DNA from: Bacteroidota bacterium
GTDB lineage: Bacteria; Bacteroidota; Ignavibacteria; Kapaibacteriales; HRBIN21
Length of the DNA: 64,000 nucleotides
Direction: 5' to 3'
Assembly (NCBI GenBank): GCA_030550275.1
Contig: JAUQPR010000008.1
Location: 1-64,000, forward strand
Under the pieces are notes generated by a model that saw only the letters and a program-made list of their open reading frames with translations, searched no databases and was not told the DNA's origin. Shown one piece after another: positions 17,477 to 26,447 of the stretch. Position 1 is the first letter of the stretch. Each line of letters begins with the position of its first letter. A program made the translations under genes and the position numbers.

Positions 17477-18020
17477 TGCTTGCTCCAACAGCTACTCCAC
17501 CATACCGCACAAGTTGCTCAAGCTGATGCCCTTGGGCGCGCAGGATAAGCTCGGCGAATTCCCGCACCGCTCCGAAGCCTCCCGGGGCGCTGCAGACGTA
17601 ATCCACCCGACTCCGCACCTCCGGCACCGCGTCCGCAGGGCATGCACTGACGCCAGCAATCTCGATTGCCGGAAGGTCGTTGAGATCATCGCCGATGTAG
17701 GCAACTGCTTCCAGGGGAACGGCGAGCTGTTGCGCAAGGGTAGAGAGAGCCGACTGCTTGTCCACGGCTCCCAGGATGACGTGGCGCACTCCCAGCTTGC
17801 GTGCGCGCGCAAGCACAATGGGTGAATTCTCACGGGTGAGGAACGCCGTCGGCAGCCCTGCGGAGTGCAGGAGTTCGATAGCCATTCCATCGCGGGTGTG
17901 AAAGCGCTTGAAGAGCTCGCCCTCGGCAGAGAAGTACATCGCGCCGTCGGTCAGCGTCCCATCCACATCGCTGACGAACAGGCGCACCTGGCGTAGTTTT
18001 GCGTACAATTCTTGCCTCAT
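17463..18020 (-). CDS. kdsC: 3-deoxy-D-manno-octulosonate 8-phosphate phosphatase (KdsC-type HAD)
   Basis: KdsC removes the phosphate from KDO-8-phosphate during lipopolysaccharide core synthesis. The 185-residue HAD subclass IIIA protein has [11 protein letters not shown] with both catalytic aspartates, LTRENSPIV as motif II, a lysine in VDKQSAL, and [12 protein letters not shown] as motif IV. The compact size without a cap domain is typical. Sugar-nucleotide-linked N-acylneuraminate phosphatases of the same subclass are an alternative. The start at 18020 faces the M28 peptidase gene across only seven bases, and that gene's promoter octamer lies inside this coding region. Confidence 0.85.
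   Translation of the reverse strand: MRQELYAKLRQVRLFVSDVDGTLTDGAMYFSAEGELFKRFHTRDGMAIELLHSAGLPTAFLTRENSPIVLARARKLGVRHVILGAVDKQSALSTLAQQLAVPLEAVAYIGDDLNDLPAIEIAGVSACPADAVPEVRSRVDYVCSAPGGFGAVREFAELILRAQGHQLEQLVRYGGVAVGASNERA
17994..18001 (+). promoter_or_regulatory. Promoter -7-like element TAGTTTTG before the M28 lipoprotein gene
   Basis: The octamer fits TA-N2-TTTG exactly and lies 26 bases before the plus-strand ATG at 18028. It is within the first codons of kdsC on the other strand, so kdsC and this gene have interlocked 5' ends. Confidence 0.5.
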
Positions 18021-18027
18021 CTCAGCA

Positions 18028-19011
18028 ATGCCCTTCTTCGCAGCCGGAAGACGAAGCCTCCACATTGCGATTGCAGCGGTGCTGCTCCATGCGTGTGCGC
18101 AAAGGGTGCAGCAGGAGCAGCGTACGCCGGCGGATACACCGTCGCTCCCCTCCTTCGATGCCGAGCGTGCATATCGGCTCATCGAGCAACAGGTTGCCTT
18201 TGGAGCGCGCGTTCCGGGCAGCCGTGCGCACCTTGAGTGCCGAGACTTCCTGCTTGAGGCGTTGAAACAGTACGCCGATACCGCCTTCCTCCAAGGCTTT
18301 GAGCAACGCGTCTACGGGCAAACCCTGCGCCTATGGAACATCTGCGCCTCCTTCCGGCGCGAGCATCCCGAGCGGATTCTCCTGTGTGCTCATTGGGATA
18401 GCCGTCCATACGCGGATGAGGAGGAGGACCCTGCCCTGCGACGTCTTCCTGTCCCCGGGGCAAACGATGGTGCCAGCGGCGTGGCTGTTCTACTGGAGCT
18501 TGCGCGCATCTTCTCTACCTCTCCCCCACCGGTTGGGGTGGATATCCTGCTGGTGGATGGGGAGGACTATGGTCGTGCGGGGGATTTGGAGCACTTCCTT
18601 CTGGGGTCCCGCTACGCGGCACGGAACTACCCCTTTCCCCGATTGCCTCGGTGGGGCGTGGTAGTGGACTTGGTCGGCGACCGCCAGGCGCGTTTTCCCG
18701 TGGAGGCTCAGTCCCTGCAAGCGGCTCCTCAGTTGGTCGCGCGCCTTTGGGAGATCGGTCAGCGCCTTTTCCCGCAATACTTCGACTCCGCTCCAGCAGG
18801 AGCGATCATTGATGACCACCTACCCTTCATCGAGCGTGGGATTCCGATGGCGCTCATCATTGACGCCGAATTGGTAGGCAACCGCTCCCCGATAGCCCGC
18901 AGACGCTACTGGCACACACGCCGCGATCTTCCCGACAATATCGGGCAAGAAACCCTCAGGGCAGTCGGCACAGTGTTGTTGGAGTGGCTGTACCGTTCGC
19001 CGTTACCGTAA
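18028..19011 (+). CDS. M28-family zinc peptidase, glutaminyl-peptide cyclotransferase-like lipoprotein
   Basis: The product has a lipoprotein signal ending LLHACA, so it acts outside the cytoplasm. The M28 fold shows AHWDSRPY, then PGANDGASG with the zinc Asp, LLVDGEDYG with the catalytic and metal Glu, DDHLPFIERGIP, and YWHTRRDLPDN with the last zinc His. This single-zinc layout is that of glutaminyl cyclases, which turn an N-terminal glutamine into pyroglutamate. In type IX-secreting bacteria many exported proteins receive this modification. An aminopeptidase function is the alternative. It is followed after five bases by prmA. Confidence 0.8.
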   Translation: MPFFAAGRRSLHIAIAAVLLHACAQRVQQEQRTPADTPSLPSFDAERAYRLIEQQVAFGARVPGSRAHLECRDFLLEALKQYADTAFLQGFEQRVYGQTLRLWNICASFRREHPERILLCAHWDSRPYADEEEDPALRRLPVPGANDGASGVAVLLELARIFSTSPPPVGVDILLVDGEDYGRAGDLEHFLLGSRYAARNYPFPRLPRWGVVVDLVGDRQARFPVEAQSLQAAPQLVARLWEIGQRLFPQYFDSAPAGAIIDDHLPFIERGIPMALIIDAELVGNRSPIARRRYWHTRRDLPDNIGQETLRAVGTVLLEWLYRSPLP

Positions 19012-19016
19012 CGTCA

Positions 19017-19874
19017 ATGCCGTCCAAGGATTTCGTGGTTGTCCGAATAGCGCTCTCCGAAGCCGAACGCGAGCTCCTCTATGGCTACCTTGCCCGGCTC
19101 CCGATCTCAGGTATCGAGGAAACTCCAGAGGAGGTCCGCATCTACCTTCCGCAAGACTCATGGAGCACGGCGAAGCAGCTCCTTCAAGCCCTTGGGCTCT
19201 CTACGCTCCGACTTCACGGGGTCGAGCACGCACGCACACAGGATTGGTACGCAGAATGGCTCAAGCAGCTTCAGCCGGTGTGGCTGACTCCTTCGGTTGT
19301 TGTTCACCCGTTTCCGACTCCGCCATCCCCTTCCGAGTATCCTGGTGCTGACCTCATCGTGCACATCGTTCCTGGAATGGCATTTGGAACTGGACACCAT
19401 GCTACGACACGCTTGACTGCCGCAATGCTGTTGAAATACATTGGTCCTGGGCAACGCTGGCTTGATGCTGGAACCGGAACGGGCATCTTAGCCATTGTAG
19501 CCGCAAAGGCGGGGGCAAGCGAAGTTGTTGCAATTGAAAACAACCCATTTGCTCTTGAGCAAGCGCAAGAGAATCTGCGCCTCAACGCTGTGGAGTCCAC
19601 CGTACGGCTCTGGGAAGCCGACCTTGAAGAGCTCGAGCCTCGCATGCTGGGAAGGTTCGAGGGCATTGTCGCGAACCTTACACACAACCTGTTGATAAAG
19701 CTTAGGGAAAGGTTCACCCTACTCCTGCATACCGGTGGACTGCTTATCCTCTCGGGGGTGCTCGTTGAACAACTCCCTGAGCTATTGAACAGGTACACGG
19801 AGCCAAGGCATTTCGAAGTTCGTGAAGTGGTGTCTGAAGATGAATGGAGCTGTGCCGTTCTCCAGCGCACCTGA
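19017..19874 (+). CDS. prmA: Ribosomal protein L11 methyltransferase
   Basis: PrmA trimethylates ribosomal protein L11. The 285-residue protein has the N-terminal substrate-recognition region of about 110 residues. The family signature PGMAFGTGHHATTRL and the SAM-binding LDAGTGTGILAIVAAKAG follow, and then IVANLTHNLL takes the place of the usual NxxL active-site segment. The ATG at 19017 gives the expected start of the recognition domain. It overlaps the downstream phosphatase gene by 35 bases. Confidence 0.9.
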   Translation: MPSKDFVVVRIALSEAERELLYGYLARLPISGIEETPEEVRIYLPQDSWSTAKQLLQALGLSTLRLHGVEHARTQDWYAEWLKQLQPVWLTPSVVVHPFPTPPSPSEYPGADLIVHIVPGMAFGTGHHATTRLTAAMLLKYIGPGQRWLDAGTGTGILAIVAAKAGASEVVAIENNPFALEQAQENLRLNAVESTVRLWEADLEELEPRMLGRFEGIVANLTHNLLIKLRERFTLLLHTGGLLILSGVLVEQLPELLNRYTEPRHFEVREVVSEDEWSCAVLQRT

Positions 19875-20847
19875 GCGGTTCGCCATCGTTGACGCAGGAA
19901 CCAACACCTTCCTATTGTTGATCGCCGAGCTTTTCGACAAAACGTTGACAATAATTGAAGATGCTCACCGCATCGCCCGACTTGGAAGCCGTGCCTTGGC
20001 ATCGGGTAGCATCGGACAGGAGGCAATAGAGCGTGTCCTGCAAATAGCATTGCATTACAACAAGTCGTGTCAGCAAAGCGATGTGTCCACCCTTCTTCTC
20101 GCCGGCACCGCAGTATTTCGGACTGCACAGAATGGCGCTGAGGTTTTTTCGCGTATTGCCAAGATTTTTCAACTTTCTCGTGTCTACACCCGGATTCTGA
20201 GCCCCCAGGAGGAGGCCCAGCTCAGCTACCTTGGGAGTACCTTCCCCATCCTTCAGAGGAGCTCCGCAGCAGCGCTGGTCATAGACATCGGGGGAGGGAG
20301 CACAGAGCTGACTTGGGGACATGGGCTACAGCCCCACCTCTGGAGCAGCACCCCAATTGGAGCAGTGAAACTGTGGGAGATGGTACAGGCACAGCGGCTA
20401 TCTCTCGACGAGGTTCTCCAACACGTCTCCGCACAGCTTGCACTGGTCACCCCGCCCTTCCACTCCCCTTACTACGCTATCGCCGTTGCCGGGACGCCCG
20501 TTACCTTAGCCGGGATTGCCTACGGTATCCCCTACACCCGCTGGTGGGAAGCTCACCTGCGCACCCTCCACCGCGAGCAGGTACAGGAGTTATTGAGAAG
20601 TCTCTGGAACATGCCATTGGAGGCTCGTTGCTCCCACCCAGCCATCCATCCAGACCGGGCAGAGATCCTCCCCGCAGGAGCTGCAATCCTTTGGGTGATA
20701 ATGGAGTTGCTGAACATCCCTGCCCTCACCGTGAGCATCTACGGACTCCGATATGGGTTACTTTTGCAGCTCCTGCAGGAGCTGAAGGGGGTCGAGCTCG
20801 AGCAGCTTCAACTGATAGACACCCGGGTCTCCGCCACAGCCCGATGA
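19840..20847 (+). CDS. Ppx/GppA family phosphatase
   Basis: This actin-like ATPase-fold family includes exopolyphosphatases and pppGpp phosphatases. The 335-residue protein has an N-terminal FAIVDAGTNTFLLLIAE phosphate loop, AGTAVFRTAQNG, and IDIGGGSTEL as second loop. These are the family's main motifs. Only the core two-domain unit is present, without the HD-like C-terminal extension of long exopolyphosphatases. The ATG at 19840 lies within prmA. Its 3' end runs 40 bases into the convergent kgd-type gene. Confidence 0.87.
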   Translation: MNGAVPFSSAPERFAIVDAGTNTFLLLIAELFDKTLTIIEDAHRIARLGSRALASGSIGQEAIERVLQIALHYNKSCQQSDVSTLLLAGTAVFRTAQNGAEVFSRIAKIFQLSRVYTRILSPQEEAQLSYLGSTFPILQRSSAAALVIDIGGGSTELTWGHGLQPHLWSSTPIGAVKLWEMVQAQRLSLDEVLQHVSAQLALVTPPFHSPYYAIAVAGTPVTLAGIAYGIPYTRWWEAHLRTLHREQVQELLRSLWNMPLEARCSHPAIHPDRAEILPAGAAILWVIMELLNIPALTVSIYGLRYGLLLQLLQELKGVELEQLQLIDTRVSATAR

Positions 20848-23800
20848 AACGCCTGCTCGATAAGCTGGCGCTGCTCCTGCTCGTGCCGTAGTGAGGAGCC
20901 CGTTGCCGGACTGGCAGCGGGTGGACGTCCAACGTACAGGAGAGGTTTGCCCGTAGGCAGCAGTGCTTGCAGCTGGGGTGCCAAGAAGCTCCATGCCCCC
21001 ATGTTCTGAGGCTCCTCCTGTGCCCAGACGTACCGCTCGGCACGCTGGTACTTGCGGAGAAGCTGCTCCAACTTCTCCGCATGCAGCGGATATAGTTGTT
21101 CGATCCGCAGCAGGGCAACATTTGCGAGCCCCCGCTCCCGCCGGTACTCCGCAAGCTCGTAGAAGAACTTCCCCGTGCACAGAACTACTGCCTCCACCTC
21201 CTCAGGGGCGCTCGGCAGATACGGGTCATCGAGCACCTCCTGGAAGCTGCCCTCGGTGAAGGATTCCACCGGGGAGCTCACCAACGGATGGCGGAGCAAG
21301 CTCTTCGGGGTCATCACCACCAACGGTTTGCGGAAGGGAGCCAACACCTGGCGCCGCAGCAGATGGAAGTACTGCGCCGGCGTCGTCGGGTTGCACACGT
21401 AGATATTCCCTTCGGCGCAGAGCTGTAGGAAGCGCTCCAAGCGTGCACTGGAGTGCTCGGGTCCCTGCCCCTCGTAGCCATGTGGCAGCAGCAGCACGAG
21501 ATTGGAGAGCTGCCCCCACTTGCTTTCACCGCTGACGATGAACTGGTCAATGATGACCTGTGCCCCATTGGCGAAGTCTCCAAACTGCGCCTCCCAAAGA
21601 GTCAGCCCATGCAAGGTCTGCGTGCTGTAGCCATACTCGAAGCCCAGCACGGCAAGTTCGCTCAGCGGGCTATCGTAGATGCTCAAGCGCGCACGCTGTG
21701 CCGCAAGGATATGGTTCAGCGGAATGTAGCTTTCGCCTGTCTCGGTATCCACCACCACCGCATGGCGCTGGCTGAAGGTGCCCCGTCGGGAATCCTGTCC
21801 ACTGAGCCGCACAGGAAAGCCTTCCAGCAGCAGGGTTCCAAACGCCAGAAGCTCCGCCGTTGCCCAGTCCACGGTTCCGTGCTGGAGAATCTCTGCACGC
21901 TGGCGGAAGAGCCCATGGAGTTTGGGATGCAGGTGGAACCCCTCCGGAACCCGCCCCAATGCTTGCGCAACAAGCTGCAACTCCGATAGCGGAACCCCGG
22001 TCTGCACCGGCTGCAGCAGGTTCTCAAGCGACGGAGAGAGCTCTGCTGCCTTCACCTGGGGTGCTCGGCGCTCGGCAAACGCTTGGTTGAGCTGCTGCAC
22101 GTAGTTCTGCAGCAGCTCTCGCTCTACCTGCTCTGAGAGTACGCCATCACGCAGCAGACGTTCCCGGTAGCGCTGCCGTACGGGGACCAGCTCGCGGATC
22201 CTCCTGTACAGCAGAGGCTGCGTGTAGGTGGGCTCATCAGCTTCGTTGTGCCCGTACTTGCGGTAGCAGAACAGGTCGATGACCGCATCCTCGGCAAAGC
22301 GCATCCGGTAGTCCAATGCAAGGACTCCGACCGCGCAGACCGCGTCGGGCTCGTCTCCGTTGACATGGAAGATTGGCGCCTGGACCATCTTGGCAACGTC
22401 GGTCGGGTAGACCGTCGAGCGCGCATCAGCGGGCTCCGTGGTGAAGCCGATCTGGTTGTTCACCACGATGTGCACAGTGCCGCCTGTTGTGTACCCTTTG
22501 AGCTTCGCCAGGTTGAGTGTTTCCGCAACGATCCCCTGCCCTGCAAAGGCAGCGTCCCCGTGGATTAGGATTGGCAGCACCCGCTGTGCTCCCCCCTCTC
22601 CGAGCTGCTCCTGCAACGCACGGGCGATGCCCTCCACGACGGGATCGACCGCCTCCAGATGGCTTGGATTCGAGGTCAGCAGCACCTGCAGCTCGCGTCC
22701 ATCGGGCGTGCGGAATACCCCGCGCGCACCAAGGTGGTACTTGACATCTCCAGAGCCGAGCGTTGAGAGCGGATCCAGCTCTCCTTCGAACTCATCGAAG
22801 ATGCGCCGGAGAGACTTCCCAATGAGGTTCGCCAGGACATTCAGCCGCCCTCGATGTGCCATGCCGATGACGACGTACTCCACACCGCGCTCGGCGGCTG
22901 CCTGCAGCAGCATATCCAGCAGCGGCAGCAGCGCCTCGCCCCCCTCCAGCGAAAACCGTTTATGCCCGACGAACTTTCGATGCAGGAACTGCTCAAACTG
23001 CTCGGCTGCCAGGAGCTTCTCATAGATACGTCGGCGCTGTTGTGGTGAGAGCTCGCGCCAGCCACGCTCCCGCTCCAGGCGCTCCCGCAGCCATGCCCGC
23101 CGCTCCGGGTCCTGGATGTGCATGTACTCCACGCCAATAGGACCGCAGTAGCTCTCCCAGAGCAGCTCCAGCACCTGCCGCAGCGTTGCGTGCCGCTCCT
23201 CAAGGAGTTCGCCGACGTAGAAGCGCCGGTCCAGATCCCAGATCGTCAGCCCGTACTGTGCAGGGTCCAGGTCCGGATGGTAATGCCAGCGCTCCTGCAG
23301 TGGATTGATCTGCGCCAGCAGGTGCCCCCGCACGCGGTAGGAGCGGATGAGCTGTGTCAGGCGCTCCTGCTTCTGCCCAGCATCACTGGTGCGGTCCACC
23401 GCCCACACGAACGGAGGAATTGGAATGCGCAACTGCTCGAAGATGCGTGCGTAGAACTCCTCCTCTCCCAGCAGCAGCCGCTCGATGTAGGCGAGGAACT
23501 CCCCAGATTCCGCCCCTTGGATGATGCGATGGTCGTACGTGCTCGTCAACGCAAGGACCTTCCCAACCCCAAGCTGCGCGAGCAGCTCCGGAGGCACTGC
23601 GCGGAACTCGCCGGGGTAGTTCAGCGCACCGGCTGCTACGATCAGCCCCTGCCCCTCCAGGAGCCGAGCCACAGAGAGCGTCGTCCCCAGCATCCCGGGG
23701 TTGGTCAGCGTCACGGTGGCACCGGTGAGCTCCTCGACCGAAAGGCGTCCTGCCCGTGCTTTGGCGACGAGCTCCTCGTACTGCGCAACGAATGTGGGGA

Positions 23801-24407
23801 AGTCCAGCCGCTCCGCCGCTTTGATGCTGGGCACAACGAGTGAGCGCGTGCCATCCTTGCGGAGGATATCCACGGCGATGCCCAAGTTGATGGAGCGGCG
23901 CCGGACGCGGTAGTACTTGCCGCCGATGAGCGCACAGGCATCATTGAGCTGCGGGAAGCGCTCCAGCGCCCGCACAATTGCCCAGCCGAGCAGGTGCGTA
24001 AAGCTGAGCTTGTGCTTGCCGGAACGCTCCCGATAGCGGTTCACCAGCCAGCGGTTCTCCTCCAGCAGCTTTGCCGGGATGATGCGGAAGGTGGTCGCCG
24101 TGGGCACTTGGAGGCTTGCGCTCATGTTGAGCGCAATGCGCTCGAAGACGCCCTCCAGCGGCTGGAGTTCGTCCTCAGGGCGAATCCACGCCGGAGCCGC
24201 CGGCGAGCTCGCCGGTGCAGCGGTCTGCGGAGGCGGCGGGTATCCATTTCCCGCTGAACTCGGCTCGATTGCCCCACCCTGCTCGAAGTAGCGCCGCCAC
24301 TCTGGAGGAACAGACTCCGGGTCGAGCACGTACTGCGCGTACATTTCGCGCACGTACGCGGAGTTGATATCGGGGACGTTCGCCGGCTGCGTTGGCTCCA
24401 TGGTCAT
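20808..24407 (-). CDS. kgd: Multifunctional 2-oxoglutarate decarboxylase/dehydrogenase, E2-E1 fusion (Kgd/OdhA type)
   Basis: This is a 1199-residue fusion. Residues 13-43 form the short peptide that starts 2-oxoglutarate E1 proteins, then comes a Pro/Ala/Ser linker. Residues about 80-330 are an E2 succinyltransferase core with the catalytic histidine in YDHRIIQGAESGEFL near residue 293. The rest is the thiamine-diphosphate E1, with GMAHRGRLN, HLGARG, and GDAAFAGQG followed by NNQIGFTT. There is no lipoyl domain. The arrangement matches actinobacterial Kgd/OdhA, which feed 2-oxoglutarate into the TCA cycle with lipoyl groups supplied in trans. A second ATG six bases in is equally possible. 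Confidence 0.93.
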   Translation of the reverse strand: MTMEPTQPANVPDINSAYVREMYAQYVLDPESVPPEWRRYFEQGGAIEPSSAGNGYPPPPQTAAPASSPAAPAWIRPEDELQPLEGVFERIALNMSASLQVPTATTFRIIPAKLLEENRWLVNRYRERSGKHKLSFTHLLGWAIVRALERFPQLNDACALIGGKYYRVRRRSINLGIAVDILRKDGTRSLVVPSIKAAERLDFPTFVAQYEELVAKARAGRLSVEELTGATVTLTNPGMLGTTLSVARLLEGQGLIVAAGALNYPGEFRAVPPELLAQLGVGKVLALTSTYDHRIIQGAESGEFLAYIERLLLGEEEFYARIFEQLRIPIPPFVWAVDRTSDAGQKQERLTQLIRSYRVRGHLLAQINPLQERWHYHPDLDPAQYGLTIWDLDRRFYVGELLEERHATLRQVLELLWESYCGPIGVEYMHIQDPERRAWLRERLERERGWRELSPQQRRRIYEKLLAAEQFEQFLHRKFVGHKRFSLEGGEALLPLLDMLLQAAAERGVEYVVIGMAHRGRLNVLANLIGKSLRRIFDEFEGELDPLSTLGSGDVKYHLGARGVFRTPDGRELQVLLTSNPSHLEAVDPVVEGIARALQEQLGEGGAQRVLPILIHGDAAFAGQGIVAETLNLAKLKGYTTGGTVHIVVNNQIGFTTEPADARSTVYPTDVAKMVQAPIFHVNGDEPDAVCAVGVLALDYRMRFAEDAVIDLFCYRKYGHNEADEPTYTQPLLYRRIRELVPVRQRYRERLLRDGVLSEQVERELLQNYVQQLNQAFAERRAPQVKAAELSPSLENLLQPVQTGVPLSELQLVAQALGRVPEGFHLHPKLHGLFRQRAEILQHGTVDWATAELLAFGTLLLEGFPVRLSGQDSRRGTFSQRHAVVVDTETGESYIPLNHILAAQRARLSIYDSPLSELAVLGFEYGYSTQTLHGLTLWEAQFGDFANGAQVIIDQFIVSGESKWGQLSNLVLLLPHGYEGQGPEHSSARLERFLQLCAEGNIYVCNPTTPAQYFHLLRRQVLAPFRKPLVVMTPKSLLRHPLVSSPVESFTEGSFQEVLDDPYLPSAPEEVEAVVLCTGKFFYELAEYRRERGLANVALLRIEQLYPLHAEKLEQLLRKYQRAERYVWAQEEPQNMGAWSFLAPQLQALLPTGKPLLYVGRPPAASPATGSSLRHEQEQRQLIEQAFHRAVAETRVSIS

Positions 24408-24496
24408 CCGAAGATCTCACGTTCACTCCACGCCATAAGACGCACGGAGCAGCGTCATAGTCCGCACCAGAGGCTCCAGGCGGAACTGTAGGGCGG

Positions 24497-26383
24497 ATGG
24501 GCAACACAACCGCACGGGGATGGGCGATTGCACTGGCTCTCCTCCTTGGAACACGGGGCACAGCGCAGCCGGCTGTGGAACTCCGCGGCGGTATCGGGTA
24601 CACTCTCCACAGGGCAAAGCTGTACAGCCTGGACGGTATCCTCGATTGCGGGCTGCTCCGCTCCGGGCACGGAGAGCACTGGGCGGGGACAGCCTCTATC
24701 AGACCCTGGGGCGCTGCGCTTCCACTCGAGTTTGGGCTCCTCTTCGCCGAACGCGGCGCCGTACTGCAGAACTCCTCCACCCTTCCCTTCCGCGATAGCC
24801 TCAGCGGTCAGGTCATATCGGCATCTGCAGCGGTCGAACTCCACAGCCGCTGGCGCTTTGCCGAGCTGTGCGTCCTTGGCTGGCTGCCTCTTGGGGAACG
24901 GATTGAGCTCCTGGGCGGGCTGCGTGGAGCGATTCCACTTTCGGCGCATTACAGGCAGCAGGAGCGCCTGATTGCTCCGGAGACGCTCTACTTCCTGCTC
25001 CCAGATGGGCGCCGCAGCAGGAGTCGGGAGCTTGCCTCTGGGGAGATTCGCTCGCGCAATCCTGTCGTGCTGGGCGGTAGCATTGGCATTGCGCATCGCC
25101 TGCCCTTGGGCGGACGACTCTGGTGGACACAACGGCTGCTTGCCGAATTCAGCCTCACCAGCATGGTGACACCGCTCCCGTGGCACCACTGGAATCTAAG
25201 GCTGGAAAGCGGTCTGCGCTGGGAGCTCTCCGCTCCGTCGCCTCCGCCCTCACCGCAGCCCGCCCCGCCGCCGGTAGCACAGCCGAGTTCACCAGGGCTG
25301 CAGCTGGAGCTGGCGGACATCCGCGGACGCCTCCGCAGTGGATGGGAATTGCTGGCAACCGTGCCAATGGTGCTGGCGGTCTTCTTTGAGCAGAACTCCG
25401 CACAGCTACCCAGTCGCTACGTGCTCGACACATTCCCATCGCCGGAGCAGTGGAACAGCCTGGATGCCGTTGAAGCCCACCGGTACGTGCTCCCTTTCAT
25501 TGCGCAGCTCCTGGCGCGCTATCCGCAGGCGCAGCTTCTCATCGAGGCATCCACATCGGGCGAGGATGAGCCCGGCGGCATAGCGCTGGCGCAACAGCGC
25601 GCGCAGAGCGTTGCACAGGCGCTCGTGCGCTTGGGGGTGCCGGCGGAGCGGATCCGCACTCAGTGGAGCCTGTTGCCGCGCACACCCTCCAGCAGCGTCT
25701 ATCCCGAAGGGCGCGCCGAGAATCGCCGCGCAGAGCTCATCCTCCGCAATGCCCCGGCGATGGAGTACCTGTATCGGCAGCGCCTCCGCAGACTGGAGGG
25801 CACTCTGGAGGTGCAGCTCCACTGCACCGGGATCCCAGATACTGCGGCGCTTGAGCTGTGGTGGAGCTGTTCGGATACGCTCCTGCGGTTGCGCTCCTGC
25901 AGCGGGCGCGTACAGTTGCCGCTCGGCTGCCAGGTTCCTGCCGATGCAACGACTCTTCCGATATGGATTCGGGGAACGGTCCCAGCCTATGGCATCGCAA
26001 CAGAAGCTCATGCCACGCTGGAGCTGAACCAGTTCCCCACTGACACCCTGCCGCTCTCGCTGGAGCGCTTTCGGGCAATCCTGCGCTTTGACTACAACAG
26101 CGCGGTGCTTCGCCCGGAGACCGAAGCGTGGCTTCGAGAGCTCGTCCAGCTACTCCCTCCGGGGAGCCGACTCCTCATCTACGGCAGCAGCGACGCTCTG
26201 GGCACAGAGCAACGCAATGCAGAGCTTGTCGAACAGCGCGCACGCACAACGGCGGAATTTCTGCGCCGCTTGTCCCCTTCACTGACGCTGCGGACGGCGC
26301 CGCTGCCCCGGGAGTGGAAGTTCCCAGAGAGCCTCCCTGAAGGGCGCTTCCTAAACCGCTCGATTTGGCTCGTCGCTGAGTAG
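24497..26383 (+). CDS. Outer-membrane protein with two OmpA-like domains
   Basis: The 628-residue product has a signal peptide ending GTAQP. An N-terminal region of about 220 residues rich in alternating hydrophobic strands looks like a beta-barrel, and a Pro-rich linker follows (about 245-270). An OmpA-like region covers residues 290-410: FFEQNSAQLPSRY, then NRRAELIL. A beta domain and a second OmpA-like segment from about 530 follow (LRFDYNSAVLRPE, then NRSIWLV). OmpA domains bind peptidoglycan; two in one chain is unusual. It is divergent from kgd with an 89-base gap in which I see no clear promoter octamer. Confidence 0.78.
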   Translation: MGNTTARGWAIALALLLGTRGTAQPAVELRGGIGYTLHRAKLYSLDGILDCGLLRSGHGEHWAGTASIRPWGAALPLEFGLLFAERGAVLQNSSTLPFRDSLSGQVISASAAVELHSRWRFAELCVLGWLPLGERIELLGGLRGAIPLSAHYRQQERLIAPETLYFLLPDGRRSRSRELASGEIRSRNPVVLGGSIGIAHRLPLGGRLWWTQRLLAEFSLTSMVTPLPWHHWNLRLESGLRWELSAPSPPPSPQPAPPPVAQPSSPGLQLELADIRGRLRSGWELLATVPMVLAVFFEQNSAQLPSRYVLDTFPSPEQWNSLDAVEAHRYVLPFIAQLLARYPQAQLLIEASTSGEDEPGGIALAQQRAQSVAQALVRLGVPAERIRTQWSLLPRTPSSSVYPEGRAENRRAELILRNAPAMEYLYRQRLRRLEGTLEVQLHCTGIPDTAALELWWSCSDTLLRLRSCSGRVQLPLGCQVPADATTLPIWIRGTVPAYGIATEAHATLELNQFPTDTLPLSLERFRAILRFDYNSAVLRPETEAWLRELVQLLPPGSRLLIYGSSDALGTEQRNAELVEQRARTTAEFLRRLSPSLTLRTAPLPREWKFPESLPEGRFLNRSIWLVAE

Positions 26384-26447
26384 ACACTCCAAGCCCCGCG
26401 TGCACGTCTGCCCGATGGGGATTGGTCACTCCTGCAGGGAGGAGCCC

